Shown here one piece after another: positions 30,740 through 36,965 of a stretch of DNA of 44,209 nucleotides. Both the position numbers and the translations under genes were made by a program. The DNA lies in the IMG/VR virus record IMGVR_UViG_3300031565_000089, positions 1 through 44,209 of that record. One strand, given 5' to 3'. The notes under the pieces were generated by a model. The model ran no database searches. It was not told the DNA's origin and saw only the letters and a program-made list of their open reading frames with translations. Source of the DNA: a virus. Every line of letters begins with the position of its first letter. Position 1 is the first letter of the stretch.

Positions 30740-31326
30740 TTCGGGTCATCCTTATTTGCAACAAATTTTTGATTATCAATCCATTTAATAACCGGGTCCC
30801 CTTCGAAACCAATTTCAAAAACAAGCCATGAATAAACTATTCCGGCCGTTTTATATTTTCCGTCTTCTCTTATCGGCTGCCCTAAATCCGGCATTCTTGT
30901 AAATACATAAACCGTTTTAAGATTTTTATATACTCCAGATTCAAAACGGGCTTGACCTGATAAATAATTAGTTCGCAGCAGGAACGCGAATTTTACTTTC
31001 GCAACTTCCCGGGCTTTTAAAACAAATTTATCGGCTTCTTTCCCGAATGGCGGATTTGTTATTACATAATCAAATTTCCGGGTTTCGTTGTAAAAATCTT
31101 TCCCGGCCGAAATATCGTAAGATGTAATATTTTTAAATTTCTTATCCAGAACCCGGACCATATGACCCATTCCGCAGGCAGGCTCCAGAACTGAACCCGT
31201 ATAATCAAAAATTTCATTTTCTAAAAACTGTTCTGTCATGCTGTAAGGCGTCGGAAAAATATTGTGACCCGCTGAACGATTCATGAAAGCTTTCCCTGTT
31301 TCTTTTTCTATAATTTCTATATCCAT
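30736..31326 (-). CDS. Adenine-type DNA methyltransferase
   Basis: 196 residues. SAM-binding motif I VLEPACGMGH (46-55) and catalytic motif IV NPPF (91-94) place it among N6-adenine class methyltransferases. It has no recognisable target-recognition domain and no endonuclease partner nearby, so it is likely a solitary, phage-protective or regulatory enzyme. Overlaps both neighbours. Confidence 0.8.
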   Translation of the reverse strand: MDIEIIEKETGKAFMNRSAGHNIFPTPYSMTEQFLENEIFDYTGSVLEPACGMGHMVRVLDKKFKNITSYDISAGKDFYNETRKFDYVITNPPFGKEADKFVLKAREVAKVKFAFLLRTNYLSGQARFESGVYKNLKTVYVFTRMPDLGQPIREDGKYKTAGIVYSWLVFEIGFEGDPVIKWIDNQKFVANKDDPK

Positions 31327-31520
31327 TATTTAACGCGCCCCCACAGAATCAAAGAAGAAATAATAATTCTTTTATACCATGGCTCTTTTTTCATAGTTAT
31401 TACCATTTCCCGGATGAATTCCTTTTTTCCATCTTGAAGCTGATTCATTGTTTTTTTCCGTTGTTCGGCTTCCCGTTTTTTTATCGCTTTATTATAGCGT
31501 TTTATTTGTTTATTGCTCAT
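31326..31520 (-). CDS. Small basic protein with C-terminal hydrophobic segment
   Basis: 64 residues, very Lys/Arg/Glu-rich helix followed by 'WYKRIIISSLILWGRVK', a short hydrophobic stretch. Could be membrane-associated. Overlaps the preceding membrane peptide gene by 11 bases. Unknown. Confidence 0.5.
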   Translation of the reverse strand: MSNKQIKRYNKAIKKREAEQRKKTMNQLQDGKKEFIREMVITMKKEPWYKRIIISSLILWGRVK

Positions 31521-31629
31521 AATTTACCCTTTTCGGAGGATTTAATAAAATAATAATTGCTAAAATTGCCCATAGCGGAGAAGTTAAAATTCCGAATATA
31601 AAGATTAAAAATTCAATTATATTTTTCAT
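31510..31629 (-). CDS. 39-residue membrane peptide
   Basis: ATG at 31629, SD GGGGCGG. Nearly all hydrophobic ('MKNIIEFLIFIFGILTSPLW') then 'NPPKRVNYEQ'. Its ATG overlaps the stop of the preceding membrane peptide gene (ATGA at 31629-31626). Likely a small inner-membrane protein; role unknown. Confidence 0.5.
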   Translation of the reverse strand: MKNIIEFLIFIFGILTSPLWAILAIIILLNPPKRVNYEQ

Positions 31630-31754
31630 ATCAAAACCGCCCCAATAATTCCGACAGAGATTAGAGATATAAAAAAAATAAGAAACAACCGCCAACCCTG
31701 ATCCCATTTACTTTCACGGGTAAATTCTTTAATTAATATTTTTAATATTTTCAT
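31626..31754 (-). CDS. 42-residue membrane peptide
   Basis: Runs from the ATG at 31754 to the TGA at 31626. Basic N-terminal 20 residues, then one transmembrane helix ('LFLIFFISLISVGIIGAVLI'). Coupled by ATGA-type overlaps at both ends (31754-31751 and 31629-31626). The strict overlap chain is the evidence that it is real. Unknown role. Confidence 0.5.
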   Translation of the reverse strand: MKILKILIKEFTRESKWDQGWRLFLIFFISLISVGIIGAVLI

Positions 31755-31903
31755 TCTTCATTCCCCCGCAGTAAATCGTCAATTTCTTTTTCGGTTATCG
31801 GCTGCCCGGTTTCCGGGTTATCAATATTTTCGGATTCTTCCAATAATGGGCAACCTTTGCAATTTAATTCCAAACAGTCGCCGCATTCTTCAAAATCATT
31901 CAT
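31751..31903 (-). CDS. 50-residue acidic Cys-motif protein
   Basis: Starts at 31903, sharing a base with the stop of the HTH gene, and ends in an ATGA overlap at 31751. C-x-x-C, 5 residues, C-x-x-C (residues 7-18) could bind zinc; the rest is acidic ('SENIDNPETGQPITEKEIDD'). Function unknown. Confidence 0.5.
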   Translation of the reverse strand: MNDFEECGDCLELNCKGCPLLEESENIDNPETGQPITEKEIDDLLRGNEE

Positions 31904-32121
31904 TATTCGATCCCTTCCAGATAATTAATAATTGTTTTCTGGTTCCATGGCGGCGGGGTAGCTTTCCCGGATCCCCACTGTTCCAATGTTTTTAATGGGA
32001 TTTCCGATCTTTTCGAAAGTTCAACCCATGTCCACCCTTTTTTATTTCTGAAATCTTTTACTACTTCAGAAAATGACTTTTCCGGGTCATTCCCCGGAAT
32101 TTCTGTTTTTTCTATTTCCAT
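31903..32121 (-). CDS. Helix-turn-helix transcription regulator
   Basis: 72 residues from the ATG at 32121. An XRE-like HTH ('FRNKKGWTWVELSKRSEIPLKTLEQWGSGKATPP', about 22-55) is the whole protein. It lies at a divergent promoter pair, the usual place of a phage switch regulator. No SD precedes the ATG and the -10 box ends 6 bases upstream, so the message is predicted leaderless, like lambda cI from PRM. Too small to have a separate dimerisation or cleavage domain. Confidence 0.7.
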   Translation of the reverse strand: MEIEKTEIPGNDPEKSFSEVVKDFRNKKGWTWVELSKRSEIPLKTLEQWGSGKATPPPWNQKTIINYLEGIE

Positions 32122-32127
32122 AAAGAC

Positions 32128-32156
32128 AGCATAAAACATAAAATACACTTTGTAAA
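32128..32156 (-). promoter_or_regulatory. Leftward promoter of the HTH regulator (leaderless)
   Basis: Minus strand TTTACA (32156-32151), 17 bases, TATGCT (32133-32128). The ATG at 32121 is 6 bases past the -10 box, at the expected transcription start. Confidence 0.55.
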
Positions 32157-32202
32157 GGGGTAAATAATATTTATTAAAATGTAAAAATATTTAAATAAAG
32201 GG

Positions 32203-32231
32203 TTGCATTGCTACTTAACAAGGGGTATACT
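32203..32231 (+). promoter_or_regulatory. Rightward promoter of the deformylase/tRNA operon
   Basis: TTGCAT (32203-32208), 17 bases, TATACT (32226-32231). AAAGGG precedes -35 and CTTAACAAGGGG precedes -10, as at 28571. The leader (32238-32300) has an inverted repeat (GTTTTTAT...ATAAAAAC) and two copies of TATGTGCAATT. Confidence 0.7.
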
Positions 32232-32300
32232 GAATCAAGTTTTTATGTGCAATTGTTGCATATAAAAACAAGTTATGTGCAATTTTTTGAGGAGGATTTT

Positions 32301-32453
32301 ATGAAAATGGATTTAACAAAGCAACCGAAGTGGGTACAAAAATATATTGAGGGGTTATTGGCAAGATTAGACCTAAGCGTTGAATGTATTGATCTTCTAA
32401 GCAATCAAGTTGCCATCTTAGAGGCTCAAAAAACAGCACATAACAGCGATTAG
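32301..32453 (+). CDS. 50-residue helical protein
   Basis: ATG at 32301 after a strong SD (GAGGAGG). 'KWVQKYIEGLLARLDLSVECIDLLSNQVAILEAQ' is a helix hairpin. First gene of the operon with deformylase and tRNA. Unknown function. Confidence 0.55.
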   Translation: MKMDLTKQPKWVQKYIEGLLARLDLSVECIDLLSNQVAILEAQKTAHNSD

Positions 32454-32476
32454 GCGAAATTATTTTGGAGGTTATT

Positions 32477-32719
32477 ATGATACATATAGATGGGTATTCT
32501 AAAAAAGGGGCAGGCTGTAAATATTATCGCGAAGCTAGTTGTCACCCGGCAAATATAGGAGCTGGACATATCTATGTTTGTTTATTGCATACGCTTCAAT
32601 CTAATAAAAACGGCGATTTTCCACCAGTTGTTAACTGTAATGCTCTATCTGTAAAATGCGAGTCCAAAATAAAAACGCCTAACAAGAATTATATGTCATT
32701 GGGTACAACGACCACATAA
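32477..32719 (+). CDS. 80-residue Cys-rich protein
   Basis: ATG at 32477 after GGAGG. Cys at residues 14, 22, 35, 54 and 61 with 'YREASCHP' suggest a zinc-stabilised fold. No family recognised. Same operon as the deformylase. Confidence 0.5.
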   Translation: MIHIDGYSKKGAGCKYYREASCHPANIGAGHIYVCLLHTLQSNKNGDFPPVVNCNALSVKCESKIKTPNKNYMSLGTTTT

Positions 32720-32756
32720 TTCTGAAACGTTAAATGAAATAATTTTAGATGGTATT

Positions 32757-32888
32757 ATGAAAATATTTTGTTATCATTGCAGATTAAAAAAAGTAATGAC
32801 TGAGCTCTTAAACACCCCGAAAGGGTTTTATTGTCCTGCATGTAATAAGGAAAAAGAAATAATAGGCAAAAAGGCGGTTAAAAAATGA
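32757..32888 (+). CDS. 43-residue zinc-ribbon peptide
   Basis: ATG 32757 to TGA 32888. C-Y-H-C (5-8) and C-P-A-C (26-29) form a rubredoxin/zinc-ribbon knuckle pair spaced by 17 residues. Its stop overlaps the deformylase ATG (ATGA at 32885-32888), so translation of the two is coupled. Confidence 0.6.
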   Translation: MKIFCYHCRLKKVMTELLNTPKGFYCPACNKEKEIIGKKAVKK

Positions 32889-33331
32889 ATTTAGTTTCGA
32901 AACAATTTGTTGAAAATTGTTCTTGCAAGAAAATTCCTATTTCTGAAATATTCAGTTATGAGAATCAAACCATTCCAGAAATGAAAAAAATCATGACTTT
33001 CAATTTAGGTTTAGCCGGTCCGCAGGTCGGAATTAATCGAACCTTTTTCATCTTCCGTTATGGGAATGAAATTCTTTCGGTATATAATCCGGAATGGGAA
33101 CCGGAAACAGAAAAGCGGGCAGCGTCAAAAGAAAGCTGCTTAACATATGGCACCCGGCGAACTACTTGCGTAATGAGATATAAAACAATCATTGCAGAAT
33201 TCACAAATGGCGAAGGGGTCCCGGTTCGAATGAAGCTGCGCGGACGCGACGCGATTGTTTTTCAGCATGAATCAGACCATTTAAAAGGAAAGACAATTTT
33301 CTTCGATCCAGAAAAAGGCGGAAAGAAATGA
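32885..33331 (+). CDS. def: Peptide deformylase
   Basis: 148 residues. Removes the formyl group from the N-terminal Met of new proteins. All three PDF motifs are visible: motif I as G-L-A-G-P-Q (42-47; usual GxGLAAxQ), motif II as E-S-C-L-T (83-87; usual EGCLS) with metal ligand Cys85, and motif III H-E-S-D-H (128-132) giving two metal His and the catalytic Glu. The C-terminal helix of cellular PDFs is missing, as in the short PDFs known from marine phages. Active-site ligands are intact, so it is likely functional. It is in one operon with an initiator-type tRNA. Confidence 0.92.
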   Translation: MNLVSKQFVENCSCKKIPISEIFSYENQTIPEMKKIMTFNLGLAGPQVGINRTFFIFRYGNEILSVYNPEWEPETEKRAASKESCLTYGTRRTTCVMRYKTIIAEFTNGEGVPVRMKLRGRDAIVFQHESDHLKGKTIFFDPEKGGKK

Positions 33332-33621
33332 AACCAACAAACTATTTTAGAGTAATGGATAAAAATTTATCAGGGTATAAACTGGCCGGAAATGATATAA
33401 ATCACTTAAAACAATATTGTTACGGGGATGACGTTATCGTTTCACTTGAAGCCGTAATTATTGGTTTTAAAATAAGATTTTTAATCATGCCTTTTGAAAA
33501 AATAATAAAAAAACACTATGGAATAAATATGATAAATATTTTATGGCTTCATATAGGCTACGATTTTGAAAAACATGACAAAACAGATAAAATCGTTTGG
33601 CGGAAAAATGAAAAAGATTGA
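33328..33621 (+). CDS. Unknown protein following deformylase
   Basis: 97 residues, coupled to the deformylase by ATGA overlap. Mixed alpha/beta with a hydrophobic centre ('VSLEAVIIGFKIRFLIMPFEKII') and aromatic, His-rich second half. No family recognised; place in the operon suggests a related early role. Confidence 0.5.
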   Translation: MKPTNYFRVMDKNLSGYKLAGNDINHLKQYCYGDDVIVSLEAVIIGFKIRFLIMPFEKIIKKHYGINMINILWLHIGYDFEKHDKTDKIVWRKNEKD

Positions 33622-33937
33622 TTTCAAATTCATAGATAGATTATCTAAAGCAGCTGCGGCAGGATCCGCGGCCGGGCGAAGTTTAAGAAAATGCGTTGAA
33701 CAGTCCTTGAAGCATAGAAAAACATATCAAATAAAAGCGGTTTTTAAACTCCGGAGAATGCCGAAACAATATTTAAATGAACTTTCAAGATATTATGATT
33801 CTTTGGCGTTTTTGTCATATTGCGGAATAAGCCCGACCGAAGAAGTAATAAAAGAAATTAAAGAAGTTTCAGAATCAACCCAGATGAATTTTAATCAGGC
33901 TTGTCATTATTATGTTAATAAAAAATCGATTGAATAA
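33608..33937 (+). CDS. Basic helical protein before the tRNA gene
   Basis: 109 residues from the ATG at 33608 (an earlier in-frame start at 33566 lacks an SD). Rich in Ala, Arg, Lys and Ser helices ('AAAAGSAAGRSLRKCVEQSLKHRK') and strongly basic, so nucleic-acid binding is plausible. It ends 25 bases before the tRNA. Unknown family. Confidence 0.5.
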   Translation: MKKIDFKFIDRLSKAAAAGSAAGRSLRKCVEQSLKHRKTYQIKAVFKLRRMPKQYLNELSRYYDSLAFLSYCGISPTEEVIKEIKEVSESTQMNFNQACHYYVNKKSIE

Positions 33938-33962
33938 TATCGATTCAGAACTATATTTAATA

Positions 33963-34035
33963 TGCGCATTGGAGCAGTTGGCAGCTCGTTGGGCTCATAT
34001 CCCGAAGGTCATCGGTTCAAGTCCGATATGCGCAA
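33963..34035 (+). tRNA. Initiator-type tRNA-Met (CAU)
   Basis: Complete cloverleaf: acceptor TGCGCAT/ATGCGCA (7 of 7), D stem GAGC/GCTC, anticodon stem TTGGG/CCCGA with loop CTCATAT (anticodon CAT at 34-36), variable AGGTC, T stem ATCGG/CCGAT with loop TTCAAGT. It has two bacterial initiator hallmarks: three consecutive G:C pairs at the bottom of the anticodon stem (29-31 with 39-41) and A11:U24 in the D stem. The body (8-63) differs from E. coli tRNA-fMet at only a handful of positions. The 1:72 position is a weak U:A pair, not the usual C·A mismatch. CCA is not encoded. Last element of the deformylase operon. Confidence 0.92.
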
Positions 34036-34072
34036 TCCGAAATTTCGTATTCTCGGACCTTAACTTAATTTT

Positions 34073-34101
34073 CCCCCGGGCCCTGACTTCCCGGGGGTTT
34101 T
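34073..34101 (+). terminator. Terminator after the tRNA
   Basis: CCCCCGGG (34073-34080) pairs with CCCGGGGG (34090-34097), 9-base loop, then TTTTC. It ends the deformylase/tRNA operon 5 bases before the convergent SSB gene end. Confidence 0.8.
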
Positions 34102-34105
34102 CTAT

Positions 34106-34507
34106 TTAAAACGGGATGTCATCTTCAAAACTTCCGCCGCCGTCGTTTATTCCGGTTTCTTGCGGCGCGTAACCCTCTTTTTTTCCGCCAGTCAAAACAA
34201 CATTATCAACAATAAGCGAATGTTTTGAACGCTTTATTCCGTCCTTTTCCCATGTCTCGAAATCAAGTTCGCCATTAATCGCGACTTGCTGCCCTTTATT
34301 TAAATATTGGTTTAACGCTTCGCCCCGTTTCCCCCACAAAACGCAATTAATATAACAACTCTTATCTTGCCATTGATCATTTTTTTTTATATTTCTGGTA
34401 TACGCAAGGGAAAATTTACAAATTGCCGCACCTGTGTTTGTGTATGTTAATTCTGAATCCCGCGTCAATCTTCCAGTGCATGAAAAAATATTCATATCTT
34501 TACTCAT
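34106..34507 (-). CDS. ssb: Single-stranded DNA-binding protein
   Basis: 133 residues. OB-fold of the SSB family ('NIFSCTGRLTRDSELTYTNTGAAICKFSLAYTR', 'INCVLWGKRGEALNQYLNKGQQVAINGEL', 'LIVDNVVLTG') and the acidic tail ending D-D-I-P-F, which recruits replication and repair partners. Protects single strands during phage replication; last gene of the leftward replication operon. SD AAGGAG. Confidence 0.93.
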   Translation of the reverse strand: MSKDMNIFSCTGRLTRDSELTYTNTGAAICKFSLAYTRNIKKNDQWQDKSCYINCVLWGKRGEALNQYLNKGQQVAINGELDFETWEKDGIKRSKHSLIVDNVVLTGGKKEGYAPQETGINDGGGSFEDDIPF

Positions 34508-34508
34508 T

Positions 34509-34685
34509 TTAAAATTCTCCTTTTTTATATCCGTAAGTATCGGCCATGGCCCGGAATAACATTCCGGTGTAACCTTGCCCGGAAAGCTTTAACATCTTTG
34601 AAATTTTAAGATACAATAGCCCTCTGTCGTTCGTATCAGTCTTTTTTACTAATTCTGTTATCTGTTCCGCTGTTTCGTCAATCAT
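34509..34685 (-). CDS. 58-residue helical protein upstream of SSB
   Basis: ATG at 34685 (8-base overlap with the preceding gene), TAA at 34509, one base before the SSB ATG. Helical, 'EQITELVKKTDTNDRGLLYLKISKMLKLSGQGYTGMLFRAMADTYG'. The AAGGAG within its end is the SSB ribosome site. Unknown function. Confidence 0.6.
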   Translation of the reverse strand: MIDETAEQITELVKKTDTNDRGLLYLKISKMLKLSGQGYTGMLFRAMADTYGYKKGEF

Positions 34686-34983
34686 CGTCTGTTACCCCTT
34701 CAGGGTTCCAATAGGAACCATCTTCCAACATTTTAAATTCTGGTAAATCTATAGTTTTATTTTTTAAATCATGGCTGCAGTCTGATAAATATTGAATTTG
34801 ACCATTTTTAATAAATGAATGACAACGCGGATCCGATTTATTCGGGACAGTAACCAGAACCGAAGGCGAAACGGTTAAATTCTCAATATCAACTTTCCAT
34901 GAATCATTGAATTGATGAATCCCGCCGCAACCGAGACAAAAAAACGAATAAACATTTTTCCTTTTATGAATTTTCTTTATCAT
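34678..34983 (-). CDS. Conserved phage protein, DUF6527-like
   Basis: 101 residues: 'SFFCLGCGGIHQF', 'LTVSPSVLVTV', 'CHSFIKNGQIQYLSDCSHDLKNKTIDLPEF'. This C-x-x-C-G-x-x-H plus C-H-S-F-I pattern is common in phage genomes (DUF6527 group). Probably a zinc-bound beta domain. Function not established. Confidence 0.7.
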   Translation of the reverse strand: MIKKIHKRKNVYSFFCLGCGGIHQFNDSWKVDIENLTVSPSVLVTVPNKSDPRCHSFIKNGQIQYLSDCSHDLKNKTIDLPEFKMLEDGSYWNPEGVTDDD

Positions 34984-35170
34984 TTTTCAATATTCTCCTG
35001 ATAAACTGGATTATTTTCTTGTCTTTTTTTCGGGGAACCATCTTTTTTTAATTCCGTACCGTAATAAATACATTTTGGAAGAGAAGAAAAGCACCCGCAA
35101 GGGTTCTTTCTTTCCGGTCTGATTCTTCTTTAATCTTTTTTAATTTTTTCTGATATTCTGTTTTTTCCAT
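34980..35170 (-). pseudogene. Split small gene: two frames joined only by a frameshift
   Basis: The ATG at 35170 (SD AAGGAG) opens a helical frame, 'MEKTEYQKKLKKIKEESDRKER', that would stop at 35048. The -1 frame takes over near 35110 and reads 'KNPCGCFSSLPKCIYYGTELKK' down to a TGA at 34980 that overlaps the next ATG. That second frame has no start codon of its own after its upstream stop. Either a programmed -1 shift in the GAAAGAAAG tract, a real one-base mutation, or a sequence error. Confidence 0.4.
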
Positions 35171-35184
35171 AAAAATATTACTCC

Positions 35185-35556
35185 TTAAAATAAATCAATT
35201 TGATATTCTTCTTTTACCTGTTCAGGCCTTTCGAATGCCTGAAGAATTTCGGGGGCCTTTTCTTCCGTTGGCTCTTCTTCTGGTCCCGGCTCAATTTCAC
35301 CGGTTTTACACCTGCAGTCATAATCTATCAATTCACCGTCAAATATTTTCTTTACGGAGTGAATCGATTTATCTATTTCACCAAAATTCATATTTATTAA
35401 ATTAATTTCTTCCCGGGAATATTCGACATAAGCCTTTTTTTTATATATCAAGTCTTTAACTGTCACCGTCCCGGTTTTTTTATTTAACTTAAGAGCCTTT
35501 CCGAGAATTTCAGAATAAATTCTTTTAATATGATCAGGGTCTTTTTTTGTTTCCAT
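35185..35556 (-). CDS. Acidic-tailed protein, unknown
   Basis: 123 residues from the ATG at 35556 (GGCGG upstream); another in-frame ATG lies 27 bases earlier. Mixed N-terminal domain with 'VTVKDLIYKKKAYVEYSREEINLI', a C-x-C, then an acidic Pro/Glu tail ending 'EEYQIDLF', which resembles the partner-recruiting tips of replication proteins. Its start lies inside the previous gene. Confidence 0.5.
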   Translation of the reverse strand: METKKDPDHIKRIYSEILGKALKLNKKTGTVTVKDLIYKKKAYVEYSREEINLINMNFGEIDKSIHSVKKIFDGELIDYDCRCKTGEIEPGPEEEPTEEKAPEILQAFERPEQVKEEYQIDLF

Positions 35557-35749
35557 TTTTTCCGCCTTTTCCGGGCCGAACATACATTATTTGACCGGTT
35601 ACTTTCATCCATTTTATTATCATGTCTGCGATTTTGTTTAAATTAATCGCATTAATTGCGACCGGCTGCCCTATTTGCCACCGCAGCTCCCTGCAGACCT
35701 TTTCGGCCCGCTTATATGATTCTAATTTTCTTTTACTGATAGTCGGCAA
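35534..35749 (-). CDS. Small basic protein, unknown
   Basis: 71 residues from a TTG start with SD AAGGGGG. Helical and basic ('SKRKLESYKRAEKVCRELRWQIG... NLNKIADMIIKWMK'), ending in a Gly/Lys/Asn tail. Overlaps the following gene by 23 bases. Unknown. Confidence 0.5.
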   Translation of the reverse strand: MPTISKRKLESYKRAEKVCRELRWQIGQPVAINAINLNKIADMIIKWMKVTGQIMYVRPGKGGKNGNKKRP

Positions 35750-35760
35750 TTCGTCCCCCT

Positions 35761-36204
35761 TTAAAAAAAATCTTCCGGATCATAATATGTTATTTTATCT
35801 TCTGAAACTTGCCATACTTCAATATGTAAATGCGGGTCGTCACTGTAGCCGGTTGAACCTATAATCATTAAAGGCGTATCGGTTGTAATTTTCCCGGACG
35901 CTGAATTATAAATTAATTTTCCATGGGCATATAATGAAAAATAACTATCTGCATGTTTTACGATTACATACTTTCCGTAAATATCATTAATACCTATCTC
36001 TATGGCTTCACCATCCATTATTGACGTAATAACGGGGTAATATGTGACTGAATAGCAATCGGTCCCCTTATGGACGTTTGCGCGCCTCATTCCGCCGTAA
36101 CCAGTCATTGAAAGAAACGGGGAAGTAATAACCAATTCAGTATGAAAAGGCGATTCGGCGAATAAAGGGAATGAAAGGAAAAAGAGAAGTAAGATTTTTT
36201 TCAT
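35761..36204 (-). CDS. Secreted M23-family peptidase
   Basis: 147 residues with a signal peptide (MKKILLLFFLSFPLFA, cut after about residue 16). Metallopeptidase motifs of LytM/M23: H45-x-x-x-D49, H94 in Y-A-H-G, and H125-x-H127 in P-H-L-H-I-E-V. It would act on peptidoglycan in the periplasm. It is separate from the lysis cassette and in the early operon, overlapping the Dam gene by one base. Confidence 0.85.
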   Translation of the reverse strand: MKKILLLFFLSFPLFAESPFHTELVITSPFLSMTGYGGMRRANVHKGTDCYSVTYYPVITSIMDGEAIEIGINDIYGKYVIVKHADSYFSLYAHGKLIYNSASGKITTDTPLMIIGSTGYSDDPHLHIEVWQVSEDKITYYDPEDFF

Positions 36205-36965
36205 TAAAATAGCTCCATTTGTTGAATAGTATAATTTGTAATTAAAATTTCAGTTCTTCGATTCTTCAAATTCTGACGTTCGCCTATTATGTGAAGATTT
36301 AATTTTCTATCTTCAATTTGATCTAAAATAAATTCATTATCAAATTCTGACATTGCCCATTTTATCCCGGCTTCCGTCACCGTATCGAGTAAATCAATTG
36401 AATCTTGTTCAGTAAAAGAATGCTGATAATTGTTCCCGGTTCCAACATAAGGAGGATCAAGGTATGCAAAAGAATTTATTTCTTCACCATCCATATAATT
36501 TATTCCTTTGAATAATGCGCGAAAATCACAATTATTAAATTGAACGTCTTTCAGCATTTCAAAAGTTCTTTCAATATTATTATATAAAGTGTTTTTATCA
36601 TTCCGGGCGCCATATCTCAAAGTGTCATGTTTCCCTAGATAGGTTAAATTACTTAAAAACAGAAACCGCAGCGCTTTTTTTACTGGATCCACTTCAAAAT
36701 TCTTTTTCCAGTATTCAAGTAAATCTTTATGAATGGGCATAATTTTAAAAGCTGCTTCAAGTTCTTCTTTTTGATTCATTACGACTTGAAATAAATTAAA
36801 AACGTCTGAATCCAGATCATTTAAAATATTGTATTTGGCTTTCGGCTTATTGAAGTACATTCCCCCGCTGCCGAAAAAAGGTTCAATATAAATTTTATGG
36901 GCCGGGAAATATTGTTTTATTTCATGGGCTATTTTCTTTTTATTTCCAAGTCGTCGCAAAATCAT
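36204..36965 (-). CDS. dam: Dam-type (D12 class) adenine methyltransferase
   Basis: 253 residues. SAM motif E-P-F-F-G-S-G-G (28-35), catalytic D-P-P-Y (170-173), N-terminal 'RRLGNKKKIAHEIKQYFP' and 'FLFLSNLTYLG' as in D12 enzymes that methylate adenine in GATC. GATC sites are common in this genome, so it could protect phage DNA or time replication and packaging. Overlaps both neighbours. Confidence 0.9.
   Translation of the reverse strand: MILRRLGNKKKIAHEIKQYFPAHKIYIEPFFGSGGMYFNKPKAKYNILNDLDSDVFNLFQVVMNQKEELEAAFKIMPIHKDLLEYWKKNFEVDPVKKALRFLFLSNLTYLGKHDTLRYGARNDKNTLYNNIERTFEMLKDVQFNNCDFRALFKGINYMDGEEINSFAYLDPPYVGTGNNYQHSFTEQDSIDLLDTVTEAGIKWAMSEFDNEFILDQIEDRKLNLHIIGERQNLKNRRTEILITNYTIQQMELF

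Noticed and set aside
33912-34109. Open frame of 65 codons on the plus strand
   Set aside because: It runs through the tRNA gene and the terminator and has no SD of its own.
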